The notes below the pieces were generated by a model, which was not told where the DNA came from, ran no database searches, and worked only from the letters and a program-made list of their open reading frames with translations. A DNA stretch of 64,000 bases. It comes from Holophagales bacterium (GTDB lineage: Bacteria; Acidobacteriota; Thermoanaerobaculia; Multivoradales; Multivoraceae). Position numbers and translations under genes: made by a program. This document shows, in pieces, positions 16,682-26,208 of the stretch. The DNA is taken from the NCBI GenBank assembly GCA_009837885.1, contig VXSP01000045.1, forward strand, positions 537,644 through 601,643. The letters are read 5' to 3'. Numbering within the stretch: position 1 is the stretch's first letter; every line of letters begins with the position of its first letter.

Positions 16682-18837
16682 ACGAGGCGGCTGAGCGGGC
16701 GCGCCGGGGCCTGATCGCGGGACTCGGCGCCGCCCTCTGCTTCTTCGTTCTCTTCGAGGTCAACTTCGGGCTGCTGCTGCCGCAGTCGTCCCTGGCGGTG
16801 TTCGTCGGCGTCGGGTTGCTGCTCTGCTTTCTCGCGTTTCCGGTCCATCCCAGGCTCGGGTCGCAACAGTGGCTGCGCGGCCTGGACCTCGTGTTCGGTC
16901 TTCTGGCCGTGGCCGTCTGTGCCTACGTGGTCGTGCAGACGGAGCCGGCCTTCGAGCACCTGTGGTCGGGCGGGAGGTCGCTGGGCAACCGGGCCGGGAT
17001 CGAGACGGGGGCGGACATCGGCCTCGGCCTGATCGGCCTTCTGCTGGTGCTGGAAGCCGCCCGCCGGAGCATCGGCTGGATCGTCCCGGCCCTTGCCCTG
17101 GCCTTCGTCGCCCACACGCTCTACTGCTACTACAGTCTCCGCAACGGTTGGGCTCTGCTGCCGGACTGGCTGTTCCCGCACGCCGGCCAGAACCCCCGCG
17201 ACGTGGTCGGCACGACCTTTCTGCAGAGCCTGGGCGTCTTCGGTCCGGCGGCGTCGGTCATGTTCCGCTACGTCTTCCTGTTCGTCGTCTTCGGGTCCTT
17301 CCTCGAGATGTCCGGAGCCACGCAGTTCATCATGCGCTTCGCCGAGCGGGTGTTCGGGACCAGGCCGGGCGGCCCGGCGAAGGTGGCGGTGCTGAGCAGC
17401 GGGCTGCTGGGATCGCTGTCCGGCAGTGCGGTGGCGAACGCCGTGACGACCGGCGCCTTCACCATCCCGATGATGAGGAGCAACGGCTTCAGGCGCCACG
17501 TGGCGGCAGCGGTCGAGGCGGCGGCGGCCTCCGGGGGCGCCCTCGTGCCGCCGGTCATGGGCGCCGGCGCCTACATGATGCTCGAGATCGTCGAGCCCCA
17601 GGTTACGTTCCTGCAGATCGTGCAGGCGGCGCTGCTGCCCGCGATCCTGTTCTACCTGTCGATCTTCCTGATCGTGCACTTCTACTCGCGGCGGATCGGG
17701 ACCCCGGAACGCCACGGCGAGCCGCCTCCGGTGCGGCGCTTCGACGCCCTCGTCTTCGTCGCCGGCCTGTCCACCCTGGTTCTGCTCCTGCTGCTCCGGT
17801 TCTCGCCGTTCCGGGCGGTAACGGGCGCCCTGATCGTGATCCTGGTGCTGGCAGTGCTGCGACCCGAGATCGACTTGCCCCGGAGGCTGCGCCACCTGGC
17901 CCTGGGCTGCTTCGGCGTCGTGGCTCTGCTGCATCAGTTGGTCTGGGCCGAACTCCCCGCGGATCCGTCCTTCCGGCAGATGTTCGAATCCTGGCTCTCG
18001 TCCGGGATCGTGGCGATGTTCGGGTTGATGGCGTTCGGTCTCGTTCACCCGGTCTTCCGGCCGCACGTACTCGGCGCCCTGACTCGGGCCGCCCGCAACG
18101 GGATCCCGCTGGTCGCGGCGAGCGCCTGCGTCGGCGTCGTCATCGGCATCGTGCAGCAGACCGGCATCGCGGCGGACTTCTCGGCCGCGATCAAGGGCGT
18201 CGTGGCGACGAACCTGTTTCTCGCCCTCCTCGGCATCATGGTCACGTCGCTCGTGCTGGGCATGGGCGTGCCGTCGGTCGTTTGCTACCTGCTGATGGCG
18301 ACCCTGATGGGCTCGCTGCTATCGGAACTCGGCGTCATTCCGCTGGCTGCCCACCTGTTCATCTTCTACTTCGGGATGATGTCCATGGTGACGCCGCCGG
18401 TCGCCCTCGCGGCCTACGCGGCGGCCAGCCTGGCCCAGGCGCCGGTCATGCCGACCGCGCTGGCGGCGTTCCGCTTCGCCCTGGTCGGGTTCACCCTGCC
18501 CTTCATGTTCATCTACCGGCCCGCGCTGCTGATGATGGATGAAAGCGGGGCGAGTCTCTTCGCGTCCGGAGCAGCGGGACTGCCGCCTCTGGTGCTGGCG
18601 CTCGGGGCGGCCGTCGTCGGCATCGTGGCCCTGGCCTCCGGGATCGGCGGTTATCTGCGATCCGAACTCACCCTGCCGCTGAGGGTCCTGATGCTGGTCG
18701 CGGCGGCCCTGCTCCTTGTTCCAGATCTGGGCGGTGCCACGATGGGGCTCGTCGTGAACGGCGTGGGCGCGCTCCTGTTCGCGGCGCTCTTCGTGTTGAA
18801 CCGGCCCGAGCGCGTGGCGACTAGTCCAGGAACGTGA
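16678..18837 (+). CDS. TRAP transporter fused 4TM/12TM permease
   Basis: A 719-aa polytopic membrane protein combining the small (DctQ-like, residues ~1-160) and large (DctM-like) TRAP subunits, the form that typically partners TAXI binding proteins. Recognisable DctM-type blocks are SSGLLGSLSGSAVANAVTTG and GGALVPPVMGAGAYMM, and later LGMGVPSVVCYLLMATLMG and FGMMSMVTPPVALAAYAAAS. The first codon is TTG at 16678 overlapping the stop of the binding-protein gene (TTGA); no upstream ATG fits. The 3' end overlaps the convergent CoA-ligase gene by 17 bases. Confidence 0.93.
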   Translation: MNEAAERARRGLIAGLGAALCFFVLFEVNFGLLLPQSSLAVFVGVGLLLCFLAFPVHPRLGSQQWLRGLDLVFGLLAVAVCAYVVVQTEPAFEHLWSGGRSLGNRAGIETGADIGLGLIGLLLVLEAARRSIGWIVPALALAFVAHTLYCYYSLRNGWALLPDWLFPHAGQNPRDVVGTTFLQSLGVFGPAASVMFRYVFLFVVFGSFLEMSGATQFIMRFAERVFGTRPGGPAKVAVLSSGLLGSLSGSAVANAVTTGAFTIPMMRSNGFRRHVAAAVEAAAASGGALVPPVMGAGAYMMLEIVEPQVTFLQIVQAALLPAILFYLSIFLIVHFYSRRIGTPERHGEPPPVRRFDALVFVAGLSTLVLLLLLRFSPFRAVTGALIVILVLAVLRPEIDLPRRLRHLALGCFGVVALLHQLVWAELPADPSFRQMFESWLSSGIVAMFGLMAFGLVHPVFRPHVLGALTRAARNGIPLVAASACVGVVIGIVQQTGIAADFSAAIKGVVATNLFLALLGIMVTSLVLGMGVPSVVCYLLMATLMGSLLSELGVIPLAAHLFIFYFGMMSMVTPPVALAAYAAASLAQAPVMPTALAAFRFALVGFTLPFMFIYRPALLMMDESGASLFASGAAGLPPLVLALGAAVVGIVALASGIGGYLRSELTLPLRVLMLVAAALLLVPDLGGATMGLVVNGVGALLFAALFVLNRPERVATSPGT

Positions 18838-20125
18838 AGCGGTTCGCCTTCAGTTCGTAGCGGGGGAGGGAGCCGGCGTCGGCGATCCGGACCGGGACGC
18901 GGAGGCTGAGCCGCTCCTCGAACAGGTCCTGGAGCCGGGACCTGAGACTTCCGGAGTCGGTGCCCGTCTCAGGTTCGACTTCCAACTCGACTTCGGCCAT
19001 CTGGCGGCGTCGCCGCACGGTGGCGCTGTACTCGACGACTCCGCCGGCCTCGCGGACCAGGGAGTCGACGGCGCTCGGGTAGACGTTGATGCCCCGGACG
19101 ATGAACATGTCGTCGGCCCGGGCCAGTACGCCCCCGTCCAGGTACATGGTCGGCCGGCCAGAGGGACAGCCGGCGGCGCAGAGGCGTCCGACATCCCCGG
19201 TGCGGTAACGAACGACCGGACTGCCGATCCGGCCCAGGTTGGTCAGCACGAGCTCGCCCAGGGCCGGCTCGGCGGCATCGCTCGCCGTGGGGTCGACCGG
19301 CTCGAGCGGTTCGCCGGTAGACGGATCGAACCACTCGACGATGAACTCCTCCTCCAGGACGTGCAGGCGTTCACCGACGCCGCAGGGGCAGCCCCAGGCG
19401 CCGACCTCGGTGGCGCCGGCGTGGTCGAAGACCTTGGCGCCGAAGCCCTCCGCGAGCTCCCGTCTGATCGCAGGTACGCCGGCGCCGGGCTCGCCGGCGT
19501 GGATCGTTCGTTCGACGGCGCTGTCCGCGAGGTCGATGCCGAGGCGCCGGGCCGAGTCGAGCATCCGCAACGCATAGGTGGGCGTCGACAGCAGCACCGT
19601 GCTGCCGTCGTCCTGCATCATCTGCAGCCGCTGCTCGGTAGAGAGGTGACCACCTGGCTGCACGAGGCAGCCGAGCTGCTGCGCGGCCTCGAAGGCGGTC
19701 CAGAAGCCGATGAAGGGACCGAAGCCGAAGGCGGCGAAGACCCGGTCGGCGGGAGTGACTCCGGCGCCTTCGTAGACCGCGAGCCAGCAGTCGAGGAACC
19801 ACTGCCAGCTCGCGGGCGTGTCGAGCCAGCGGAGCGGCTTTCCCGTCGTGCCGGACGTGCGGTGGACGCGGACGTAGCGCTCCAGGGGAAAGGTGAGGTT
19901 CGTGCCCCAGGGTGCGTTCTCCTCCTGGTCCCGGGCGAGCTCCTCCTTCGTCGTGAAGGGCAGCGCGGCCAGGTCCGCGAGTGTGGGCGGTGATTCGAAC
20001 CCGGCTTCCCGCCACTTCGCCCGGTAGAACGGGTTGTGGCGGTAGACCTGCTCCGCCATGCGGCCGAAGCGGTCGGCCTGTCGTGCCCTGAGGCGCTGGC
20101 GCTGGCGCGCCAGCCGGTCAGTCAA
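18821..20125 (-). CDS. Phenylacetate-CoA ligase (PaaK)-like adenylate-forming enzyme
   Basis: A 434-aa AMP-binding protein of the PaaK type: it activates a carboxylic acid as acyl-AMP and transfers it to CoA. Visible motifs are the N-terminal HNPFYRAKWREAGF, the P-loop-like VHRTSGTTGKPLRW, the GATEVGAWGC block and the C-terminal RADDMFIVRGINVYPS. The aryl or acyl substrate is unknown. I propose TTG at 20125, overlapping the stop of the upstream membrane protein, because family members carry a helix before HNPFYR; the ATG at 20059 is the conventional alternative. The family is usually ~430-450 aa, which fits the longer form. Confidence 0.87.
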   Translation of the reverse strand: MTDRLARQRQRLRARQADRFGRMAEQVYRHNPFYRAKWREAGFESPPTLADLAALPFTTKEELARDQEENAPWGTNLTFPLERYVRVHRTSGTTGKPLRWLDTPASWQWFLDCWLAVYEGAGVTPADRVFAAFGFGPFIGFWTAFEAAQQLGCLVQPGGHLSTEQRLQMMQDDGSTVLLSTPTYALRMLDSARRLGIDLADSAVERTIHAGEPGAGVPAIRRELAEGFGAKVFDHAGATEVGAWGCPCGVGERLHVLEEEFIVEWFDPSTGEPLEPVDPTASDAAEPALGELVLTNLGRIGSPVVRYRTGDVGRLCAAGCPSGRPTMYLDGGVLARADDMFIVRGINVYPSAVDSLVREAGGVVEYSATVRRRRQMAEVELEVEPETGTDSGSLRSRLQDLFEERLSLRVPVRIADAGSLPRYELKANRFTFLD

Positions 20126-20945
20126 TCGGGGGTTCCTCGGCCGGCCGGCTGACTTCGACGGCTGGTTGCAGCGGCGCGCCGGAGTCATCGAACTCGTCGC
20201 GGAAACGCACCTCGATTCGGTAGCTGTCGGCGTCTTCCCCGAACTGCGAGAGCAGGAACGTGCGCACGAAGTCCGCGGTCCGGCGCCTTCCCAGTTCCCG
20301 CACCAGCGCGATGTTCTCGCCGGCGCGAGAGGCCAGACGATCCATGAGCTGGAGGCGAAGCTGCTCGAGTACGGCGTCCTCGTCCCGCAGGACGGAGTCC
20401 GACTGCACCCGGTACTCGATGGCCGACGCGTCGACCGCCGGCCGGTTCGCCCGGACGCCGGGCGCCAGGACGTGGACCGTCGTTCCCTCGAGCGTCAACG
20501 ACCACTCGTCCTCGAGATCGAGGTAGTAGGTGTAACGGACTGGCACGCGGGCTTCGACCATGACGTCCGGCAGCCTGAGCCGTCCCCACAGCAGACTGGC
20601 CGAGTCCGTGCGCTGGATCAGCTCCGTCTGATCGAGGGTGGCGAACTGGAGGAAGGCGTTGCCGGAGATCTCCGTGGCGTAGCTCAGAAACGAGGTCTGG
20701 ACGGTACCGGTGCTGAAGGCGCGGGCAATCCGCTCGACACCCTCGATCGCGTCCCGAGCGAGTTCGCGGCCTTCCGATACGACTTCCCGGGGGAGCATCG
20801 TGAACCGGATGATGACGAAGCCGATCACGATCGCCAGGACCAGCCCCAGCATCAGCGTGACGAAGGCGAGCGGCCAGACGATCTGGCTGCGCGGCTTGCG
20901 CCCGGCGCTGCGGACACCGCGTGGCATTTCGGGTGTCTCGGCCAT
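20118..20945 (-). CDS. Membrane-anchored protein of unknown function (DUF4230-like layout)
   Basis: The 275-aa product has a basic N-terminus, a single membrane helix (about residues 25-48, WPLAFVTLMLGLVLAIVIGF) and a ~225-residue soluble part, probably extracytoplasmic. That part has VPVRYTYYLDLEDEWSLTLE followed by a putative helix and ends in a charged Pro-rich tail. The arrangement resembles the DUF4230 family, but I am not certain. It is upstream of, and overlaps, the PaaK-like gene on the same strand, and is divergent from the LLM oxidoreductase gene (103 bases between starts). No function can be assigned. Confidence 0.65.
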   Translation of the reverse strand: MAETPEMPRGVRSAGRKPRSQIVWPLAFVTLMLGLVLAIVIGFVIIRFTMLPREVVSEGRELARDAIEGVERIARAFSTGTVQTSFLSYATEISGNAFLQFATLDQTELIQRTDSASLLWGRLRLPDVMVEARVPVRYTYYLDLEDEWSLTLEGTTVHVLAPGVRANRPAVDASAIEYRVQSDSVLRDEDAVLEQLRLQLMDRLASRAGENIALVRELGRRRTADFVRTFLLSQFGEDADSYRIEVRFRDEFDDSGAPLQPAVEVSRPAEEPPID

Positions 20946-21048
20946 CGGCGTGCAGTCTATGTCCGACCTGCCAGGTTCGACCTGCTAGCCTCGCGCCCGT
21001 TTTCGCCTGAGGCAACAGAGAGAGACCCGGAACGAGGAGACACGGACC

Positions 21049-22089
21049 ATGGAACTAGGACTGCTCGCCGGCGCGTTCGGCAGCCAGATCACCATCGACA
21101 TCGATCGCATCCGGCAGGCGGAGAGCGCCGGCTTCGCGTCGGTCTGGACCGCGGAGGCGTACGGCTCGGACGCGGTCTCGACGGCGGCGTGGGTTCTCGC
21201 TCAGACGGAGAAGATCAAGGTCGGCACGGCGATCATGCAGATGCCGGCCCGCAGCCCGGCGATGACCGCGATGACCGCCATGACCCTGAACCAGCTCTCC
21301 GGCGGTCGCTTCCTGGTCGGTCTCGGGCCATCCGGCCCGCAGGTCATCGAAGGCTGGCACGGGGTCGCCTACGGCCGGCCGTTGACGCGGACGAAGGAGT
21401 ACATCCAGATCATGCGCAAGGTCTTCGCCCGCGAGGAGCCGGTCACCCACGAGGGCTACCACTACCAGTTGCCCTACCGCGGCGAGGACGGCACGGGGCT
21501 CGGCAAGCCGCTCAAGAGCATCCTGGCGGCGGACAGCTCGATCCCGATCTACACGGCCTCGATCAGCCCGAACGGACTCGAGTGCAGCGCCGAGGTCGCG
21601 GACGGCGTCTTCCCGATCTGGATGAACCCCGAACGCTACGACCTGCTCGAGGACTCGCTGGAGCGCGGCTTCGCCAGGGCCGGCAACGGCAAGAGCCTGG
21701 ACGACTTCAAGGTCATGCCCTTCGTCACCGTCGTCATGGGCAACGACGTGGAGCAGTGCCGCACGCCCGTCAAGCAGAGCATGGCCCTGTACATCGGCGG
21801 CATGGGGGCGCGGGACAAGAACTTCTACAACGACTACGCCAGGCGTCTCGGGTATCCCGACGAGGCGAGGGCGATCCAGGACAACTTCCTCGGGGGCAAG
21901 AAGAGCGAGGCGGTCGGCGCCGTGCCCGACGCCCTGGTCGACGACGTCGCCCTGGTCGGCCCCAGGGAGCGGATCGTCGACCGGCTCGCGGCCTGGAAGG
22001 AGGCGGCGAGCAACGGCCAGGTCGCGTCGCTGCTGCTTGGCTGCCGGCAACCGGAGGCGCTGGAAGCGATCGCGGACGCGGTTCTCTAG
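21049..22089 (+). CDS. LLM-class (luciferase-like) oxidoreductase, probably F420-dependent
   Basis: A 346-aa TIM-barrel luciferase-like monooxygenase-family protein. Diagnostic blocks are GFASVWTAEAYGSDAVSTAA, VGTAIMQMPARSPAMTAMTA and SGGRFLVGLGPSGPQVIEGW, the last being common in F420-linked LLM enzymes such as the F420-dependent glucose-6-phosphate dehydrogenase and mycobacterial redox enzymes. A gaggag site precedes the ATG. It converges on the F420-biosynthesis operon with 12 bases between, so use of F420 as hydride carrier is a reasonable inference; the substrate is unknown. FMN dependence remains possible. Confidence 0.85.
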   Translation: MELGLLAGAFGSQITIDIDRIRQAESAGFASVWTAEAYGSDAVSTAAWVLAQTEKIKVGTAIMQMPARSPAMTAMTAMTLNQLSGGRFLVGLGPSGPQVIEGWHGVAYGRPLTRTKEYIQIMRKVFAREEPVTHEGYHYQLPYRGEDGTGLGKPLKSILAADSSIPIYTASISPNGLECSAEVADGVFPIWMNPERYDLLEDSLERGFARAGNGKSLDDFKVMPFVTVVMGNDVEQCRTPVKQSMALYIGGMGARDKNFYNDYARRLGYPDEARAIQDNFLGGKKSEAVGAVPDALVDDVALVGPRERIVDRLAAWKEAASNGQVASLLLGCRQPEALEAIADAVL

Positions 22090-22101
22090 CGTTTCCGACT
22101 C

Positions 22102-22791
22102 TCAACCGGGCTTGCGGCCCACGACGACCGTGATCCCGACCTCATGCCAGACGCATTCGGCGACGAAGCCGGCCGACGCGACGGCGGCGAGTTCGTCCTC
22201 GAGGGGGAAGTAGGTGTCCTCTTCCGACCACTCCTCGAAGTGCTCGAAGGCGCGTTGCTCGTCGATGCCGTGGCTTACAAGGTGGTCGGCCCAGCCGCGC
22301 CAGGTGGCCTCTTGGGCGGTCGGCTCCCTGGGCATCGTGGCGTCGGCGTTGACGAAGACACCGCCGGGCTCGAGGGCTTCGAAGACGCGCCCGTAGAGTT
22401 CCCGCTTCGCGTCCATCGCCGGAATGTGATGGAGGGCGAGGGACGCGGCGGCGCCCCGGCAGCGGGGAAGTGGTTCAAGGAAGGAGCCTTCGGTGAAGCG
22501 GGCGCGGTCGCCGAAGCGGGCAAGACGCGCGCGGGCCTGGTTCAGCATCTCGGGATCGACATCGATCAGCTCCATGACGGCGTCGCCGACGGTGTCGAGA
22601 ATTGCCTCGGAGAGGGCCCCGGTGCCGGCGCCCAGGTCGATGATCAGGCCCGGGGCTGCCGGTCGCAGTGCACGCGCCGCCTCCGCGAGCATCTCCTCGT
22701 AACCGGGGATGAACTGGCGGATGGCCGTGTCGTACTCGTCGACGGCGATGCGCAGGTGGCGGCCAACGGAGTGGGAGGGCTCTACGCTCAT
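22102..22791 (-). CDS. Class I SAM-dependent methyltransferase
   Basis: A 229-aa methyltransferase with motif I LIIDLGAGTGALSEAIL, an acidic loop ending IDVDPEML, and a post-I segment SLALHHIPAMD typical of small-molecule methyltransferases (UbiE/Trm9-like). It starts at ATG 22791, 38 bases downstream of the FO synthase gene, and looks like the last gene of that operon. No F420-modifying methyltransferase is established, so its link to the cofactor is only positional. Longer open frame upstream is antisense-like Arg-rich sequence and was excluded. Confidence 0.82.
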   Translation of the reverse strand: MSVEPSHSVGRHLRIAVDEYDTAIRQFIPGYEEMLAEAARALRPAAPGLIIDLGAGTGALSEAILDTVGDAVMELIDVDPEMLNQARARLARFGDRARFTEGSFLEPLPRCRGAAASLALHHIPAMDAKRELYGRVFEALEPGGVFVNADATMPREPTAQEATWRGWADHLVSHGIDEQRAFEHFEEWSEEDTYFPLEDELAAVASAGFVAECVWHEVGITVVVGRKPG

Positions 22792-22829
22792 GCGCCGCTG
22801 AAGGCCGGGGACGGTGCCGGGTTGCCGGC

Positions 22830-25430
22830 TCAGGAGCCGTCCAGGCCCGGGCGGACGAGGCGAAGCGGCCCGTCGCGCTCGTAGCGGTGGGCCGGGTTGT
22901 TCAGCACGGCGGCCAGCTCCGCGGCCTGGAAGGAGGCCTCGACGCGCTCGGGCGGCGGCGTGCCGTACGCGGTCGTCCGCTGCTTCGGGAGGCGGCCGGC
23001 GTCGAGGATGAGCTGCTCCATCCCGGCGGGAGACAGCTCCTGTCCGTGGGCCGCGCCCGCGGCCCGGGTGATGCTCTCGTTCATCAGAGTGCCGCCCAGG
23101 TCGTTCACACCGGCGTCGAGGCAGGCCCTGACCCCCTGCGGTCCCATCTTGACCCAGGAGGCCTGGACGTTCCCGAACCACGGGTGGAGCGCCAGCCGGG
23201 CGACCGCGTGCATGAGAACGGCCTCGCGGAAGGTCGGTCCCTTGCGGGCGCGTCCCTTCAGATAGAGCGGCGCCTCCATGTGAACGAAGGGCAACGGCAC
23301 GAACTCGGTGAAGCCGCCGGTCCGTTTCTGCAGGTCACGCAGCCGGAGCAGGTGCCGGGCCCAGTTCCGCGGACCTTCGACATGGCCGTACATGATCGTC
23401 GCGGTCGTCCGGTAACCGATGCCGTGGGCGGTTTCCATGACCTCGAGCCACTGGTCGGTGTTCAGCTTGTCGGGACAGATGATCGCCCGGATCTCGTCGT
23501 CCAGGATCTCGGCGGCGGTCCCCGGCAGGGTGCCGAGGCCGGCGTCCCGGAGGCGCAGCAGGTAGTCGCGGAGCGGCATGTCGAGCGTCGCCGCGCCCTG
23601 CCAGACCTCGAGCGGCGAGAAGGCGTGGACGTGGACCTCCGGCACTGCCTCCTTGACCGCCCGGCAGATGCCCAGGTAGGTCTCGCCGGTGTAGTCGGGG
23701 TGGATGCCGCCCTGCATGCAGACTTCCGTCGCGCCTCGCTGCCAGGCCTCGACGGTGCGGCGCATGACCTCCTCAAGTTCCAGGTCGTACGGCTTGCCGC
23801 GCAGGTTTTCGCTCAGCTTGCCCTTCGAGAAGGCGCAGAACTGGCACTTGAAGTAGCAGACGTTGGTGTAGTTGATGTTCCGGTTGACGACGTAGGTCAC
23901 CGTGTCGCCGTTCACTTCGCGCCGGATCGCGTCGGCGGCTGCGCAGACGGCGGAGAAGTCGGTGCCGCGGGCCTCGAACAGGCCGGAGATCTCGTCTTCG
24001 GTCAGATCCTCGCCGGCACGGGCGCGGTCGAGAATCGAGCGCACGGCCGCGGAACCGGCAGTGACCGCGCCGCGGGTCGGATTGCCTGCAAGGCCGGCCT
24101 CGCGGCCCGCTCCGTTGCCGCCGGCGTCTGCCGAGCCGCCAGCTCCCGGCCCTGAGCCATCGTCGCGAGCGGCCGAAGCGGTCACTGCGTCCAGCACTGC
24201 CCGGGGCGGCGGCGTCTCTTCGCCCGGGGACCAGTCGTCGGTGCGCGGTAGCCCGGTGGCGTCGATCCGCTGGATGACCGCTGTGCGCACGCCGCCCAGG
24301 CGGCGCATCTCACGGCTCTGGCCGCGGCCGTCGTCGAGCCAAGTTTCCCCGTCGAGCGCCCACTCCGGGTAGACCGTGAGCCGCTCGACCAGCGTCTTGC
24401 CGGCGGCGGCCGTCTCTTCGGCGAGTCGTTCCAGGTGCGGCCAGGGCGCCTCGGGGTTGACGAAGTCGGGAGTCACCGGCGAGACGCCGCCCCAGTCGTC
24501 GATGCCGGCGTTGACGAGCTGCGGCAGCACGCCGGGGCTCAGGTTGGGCGGCGCCTGGATGTGCATCTCCGGGCCGAGCACCAGCCGGGCCGCCGCGATC
24601 GTCCACAGCAGGTCCTCGAGCGTCGGCTCGGGAGCGCTCGCCATCCGGGTCTCCGGCTTGGCGCGGAAGTTCTGGACGATGACTTCCTGGATGTGGCCGT
24701 ACTCGTCGTGCAGGTCGCGCAGGGCGAGCAGGGCGTCGATCCGTTCCTCACGGGTTTCGCCGATCCCGATCAGGATGCCGGAGGTGAAGGGCACCCGCGC
24801 TTCGCCGGCGAGCCGCAGCGTTTCAAGCCGCCGTTCGGGTACCTTGTCGGGGCAACCGTAGTGGGCCTGGCCCTTCTCGTGCAGCCGCATGGAGACGCTC
24901 TCCAGCATGATGCCCATGGAGGGCGCCACCGGTCGAAGAAGCTCGATGTCCGCGGCGGTCATGAGCCCCGGGTTGAGGTGGGGCAGGAGGCCGGTCTCGA
25001 CCAGCACCCGCTCCGCCGCCTCGCGCAGGTAGGACAGCGTCGTGTCGTGGCCGAGTTCGGCGAGACCCTCGCGGGCGGCCTTGTAGCGCAACTCCGGCTT
25101 GTCGCCGAGCGTGAACAGCGCCTCCTTGCAGCCCGCCTCGGCGGCCAGGCGCGCCTGGCTCAGGACGTTGTCCAGCGGCATGTACGCCGCCTCGCCCTTC
25201 TTCGGCGGCCGGGCGAAGACGCAGTAGTGGCAGATGTCCCTGCACAGGTGGGTGAGCGGCAGGAAGACCTTCCGCGAATAGGAGACGAGGTCGCCGTGGC
25301 CCCGGTCGCGCAATTCCCCGGCGGTGGCGATCAACTGTTCGAGGCCGGCGCCCGGCTCGACGCGGGCAAGCGCACGGGCCTCGTCGGGGGTCGGGCGACG
25401 GTCCAGAAACGCGCTGAGCGGAGGGGACAT
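22830..25430 (-). CDS. fbiC: FO synthase, fused CofG-CofH (FbiC-type)
   Basis: This 866-aa protein joins both radical-SAM halves that make 7,8-didemethyl-8-hydroxy-5-deazariboflavin (FO) from tyrosine and a ribityl-diaminouracil. The N-terminal CofG half has its cluster cysteines at 63, 67 and 70 (CRDICHYC); the C-terminal CofH half has Cys525, Cys529 and Cys532 (NVCYFKCQFC). A linker rich in Ala/Gly/Asp lies between them (about residues 400-460). Length matches actinobacterial FbiC (~855 aa). Archaea and many bacteria encode the halves separately. The ATG at 25430 is preceded by GTCCCCTCC on the plus strand, i.e. GGAGGGGAC before the start. It lies 52 bases after cofC. Confidence 0.96.
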   Translation of the reverse strand: MSPPLSAFLDRRPTPDEARALARVEPGAGLEQLIATAGELRDRGHGDLVSYSRKVFLPLTHLCRDICHYCVFARPPKKGEAAYMPLDNVLSQARLAAEAGCKEALFTLGDKPELRYKAAREGLAELGHDTTLSYLREAAERVLVETGLLPHLNPGLMTAADIELLRPVAPSMGIMLESVSMRLHEKGQAHYGCPDKVPERRLETLRLAGEARVPFTSGILIGIGETREERIDALLALRDLHDEYGHIQEVIVQNFRAKPETRMASAPEPTLEDLLWTIAAARLVLGPEMHIQAPPNLSPGVLPQLVNAGIDDWGGVSPVTPDFVNPEAPWPHLERLAEETAAAGKTLVERLTVYPEWALDGETWLDDGRGQSREMRRLGGVRTAVIQRIDATGLPRTDDWSPGEETPPPRAVLDAVTASAARDDGSGPGAGGSADAGGNGAGREAGLAGNPTRGAVTAGSAAVRSILDRARAGEDLTEDEISGLFEARGTDFSAVCAAADAIRREVNGDTVTYVVNRNINYTNVCYFKCQFCAFSKGKLSENLRGKPYDLELEEVMRRTVEAWQRGATEVCMQGGIHPDYTGETYLGICRAVKEAVPEVHVHAFSPLEVWQGAATLDMPLRDYLLRLRDAGLGTLPGTAAEILDDEIRAIICPDKLNTDQWLEVMETAHGIGYRTTATIMYGHVEGPRNWARHLLRLRDLQKRTGGFTEFVPLPFVHMEAPLYLKGRARKGPTFREAVLMHAVARLALHPWFGNVQASWVKMGPQGVRACLDAGVNDLGGTLMNESITRAAGAAHGQELSPAGMEQLILDAGRLPKQRTTAYGTPPPERVEASFQAAELAAVLNNPAHRYERDGPLRLVRPGLDGS

Positions 25431-25482
25431 GGCGAGGACGGCGGCGGGCGCTGAACCCGCCCATTGGGAGTAGCGAACGGTA

Positions 25483-26208
25483 TCAGTCCCGGTTCCGGGG
25501 ACTCTCGAGACGATCCGATGCGCCGAGTCCCCCCAGGCCGAGTTTCCGCAGAAGGCGGCCGGTCCGGCTGGAACGATCGAGTCGCAGCAGTTCGGCCAGG
25601 TCGTCCGGATGGTCCACGTCGAGTCCGAGGTTCGCCAGCACGATGCTGGAGTGGGCCGCTCCCGCCCGCGCCGCCTCCCGCAGATGGGCATGGAAGCTGC
25701 CGTCGCCGAAGCGGAACGGGATGCAGCCCGGCGGTGAACAGACGAGGGCGTTGGTCCCGGACCGGAAGCGGTCGGGGACGACGGTGACCGCACCTCCCGG
25801 CGCCGACCCGGCCCCCTGGCTTCTCCGATCCTCGAGGTGCCGGGCGCAAAGTTCCTCCAGGTCCGCCGCCGTCACCAGTGGCAGGTCGATCGGCAGTACC
25901 AGCATCGTTGACGCGCCGCGGCGCCCGAGTTCCTCCGCGGCGGTGCCGAGTGCCCGGTTCAGTCCTCGCCTGGGTTCTGAGAGGACCTCGCATCCGGCTT
26001 CTGCGAGGTACCTCGCCGCGACGCCGTCCGCGGTCACGGCGAGCGTGCCCGTGATGCCGGAAACGCCCGCGATCGCGGCGAGCACGTCGTCGAGCATGGA
26101 GCGGGCCAGTTCCTCCCGCTCTCCGGCGCTCAGGACGGGCGACAGCCTCCGCTTGGCTTCGGACCAGGCCTTGACCGGCAGGACCGCCCAGAGGCCGCCG
26201 GTCGTCAC
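25483..26208 (-). CDS. cofC: 2-phospho-L-lactate (or PEP) guanylyltransferase CofC
   Basis: The 241-aa nucleotidyltransferase activates phospholactate or phosphoenolpyruvate with GTP for the next step of F420 assembly. The family opening AVLPVKAWSEAKRRLSPVLS is followed by LAVTADGVAARYLAEAGCEV and the metal-site region STMLVLPIDLPLVTAADLEE. The start is GTG at 26208, overlapping the cofD stop (GTGA), and a longer frame upstream is the shadow of cofD. Which three-carbon substrate is used (PEP in mycobacteria, phospholactate in archaea) cannot be told from sequence by eye. Confidence 0.92.
   Translation of the reverse strand: MTTGGLWAVLPVKAWSEAKRRLSPVLSAGEREELARSMLDDVLAAIAGVSGITGTLAVTADGVAARYLAEAGCEVLSEPRRGLNRALGTAAEELGRRGASTMLVLPIDLPLVTAADLEELCARHLEDRRSQGAGSAPGGAVTVVPDRFRSGTNALVCSPPGCIPFRFGDGSFHAHLREAARAGAAHSSIVLANLGLDVDHPDDLAELLRLDRSSRTGRLLRKLGLGGLGASDRLESPRNRD

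Noticed and set aside
16642..18066. 474-codon minus-strand open frame over the TRAP permease
   Set aside because: Antisense; the plus-strand frame has TRAP permease motifs and the hydrophobic pattern of a transporter.
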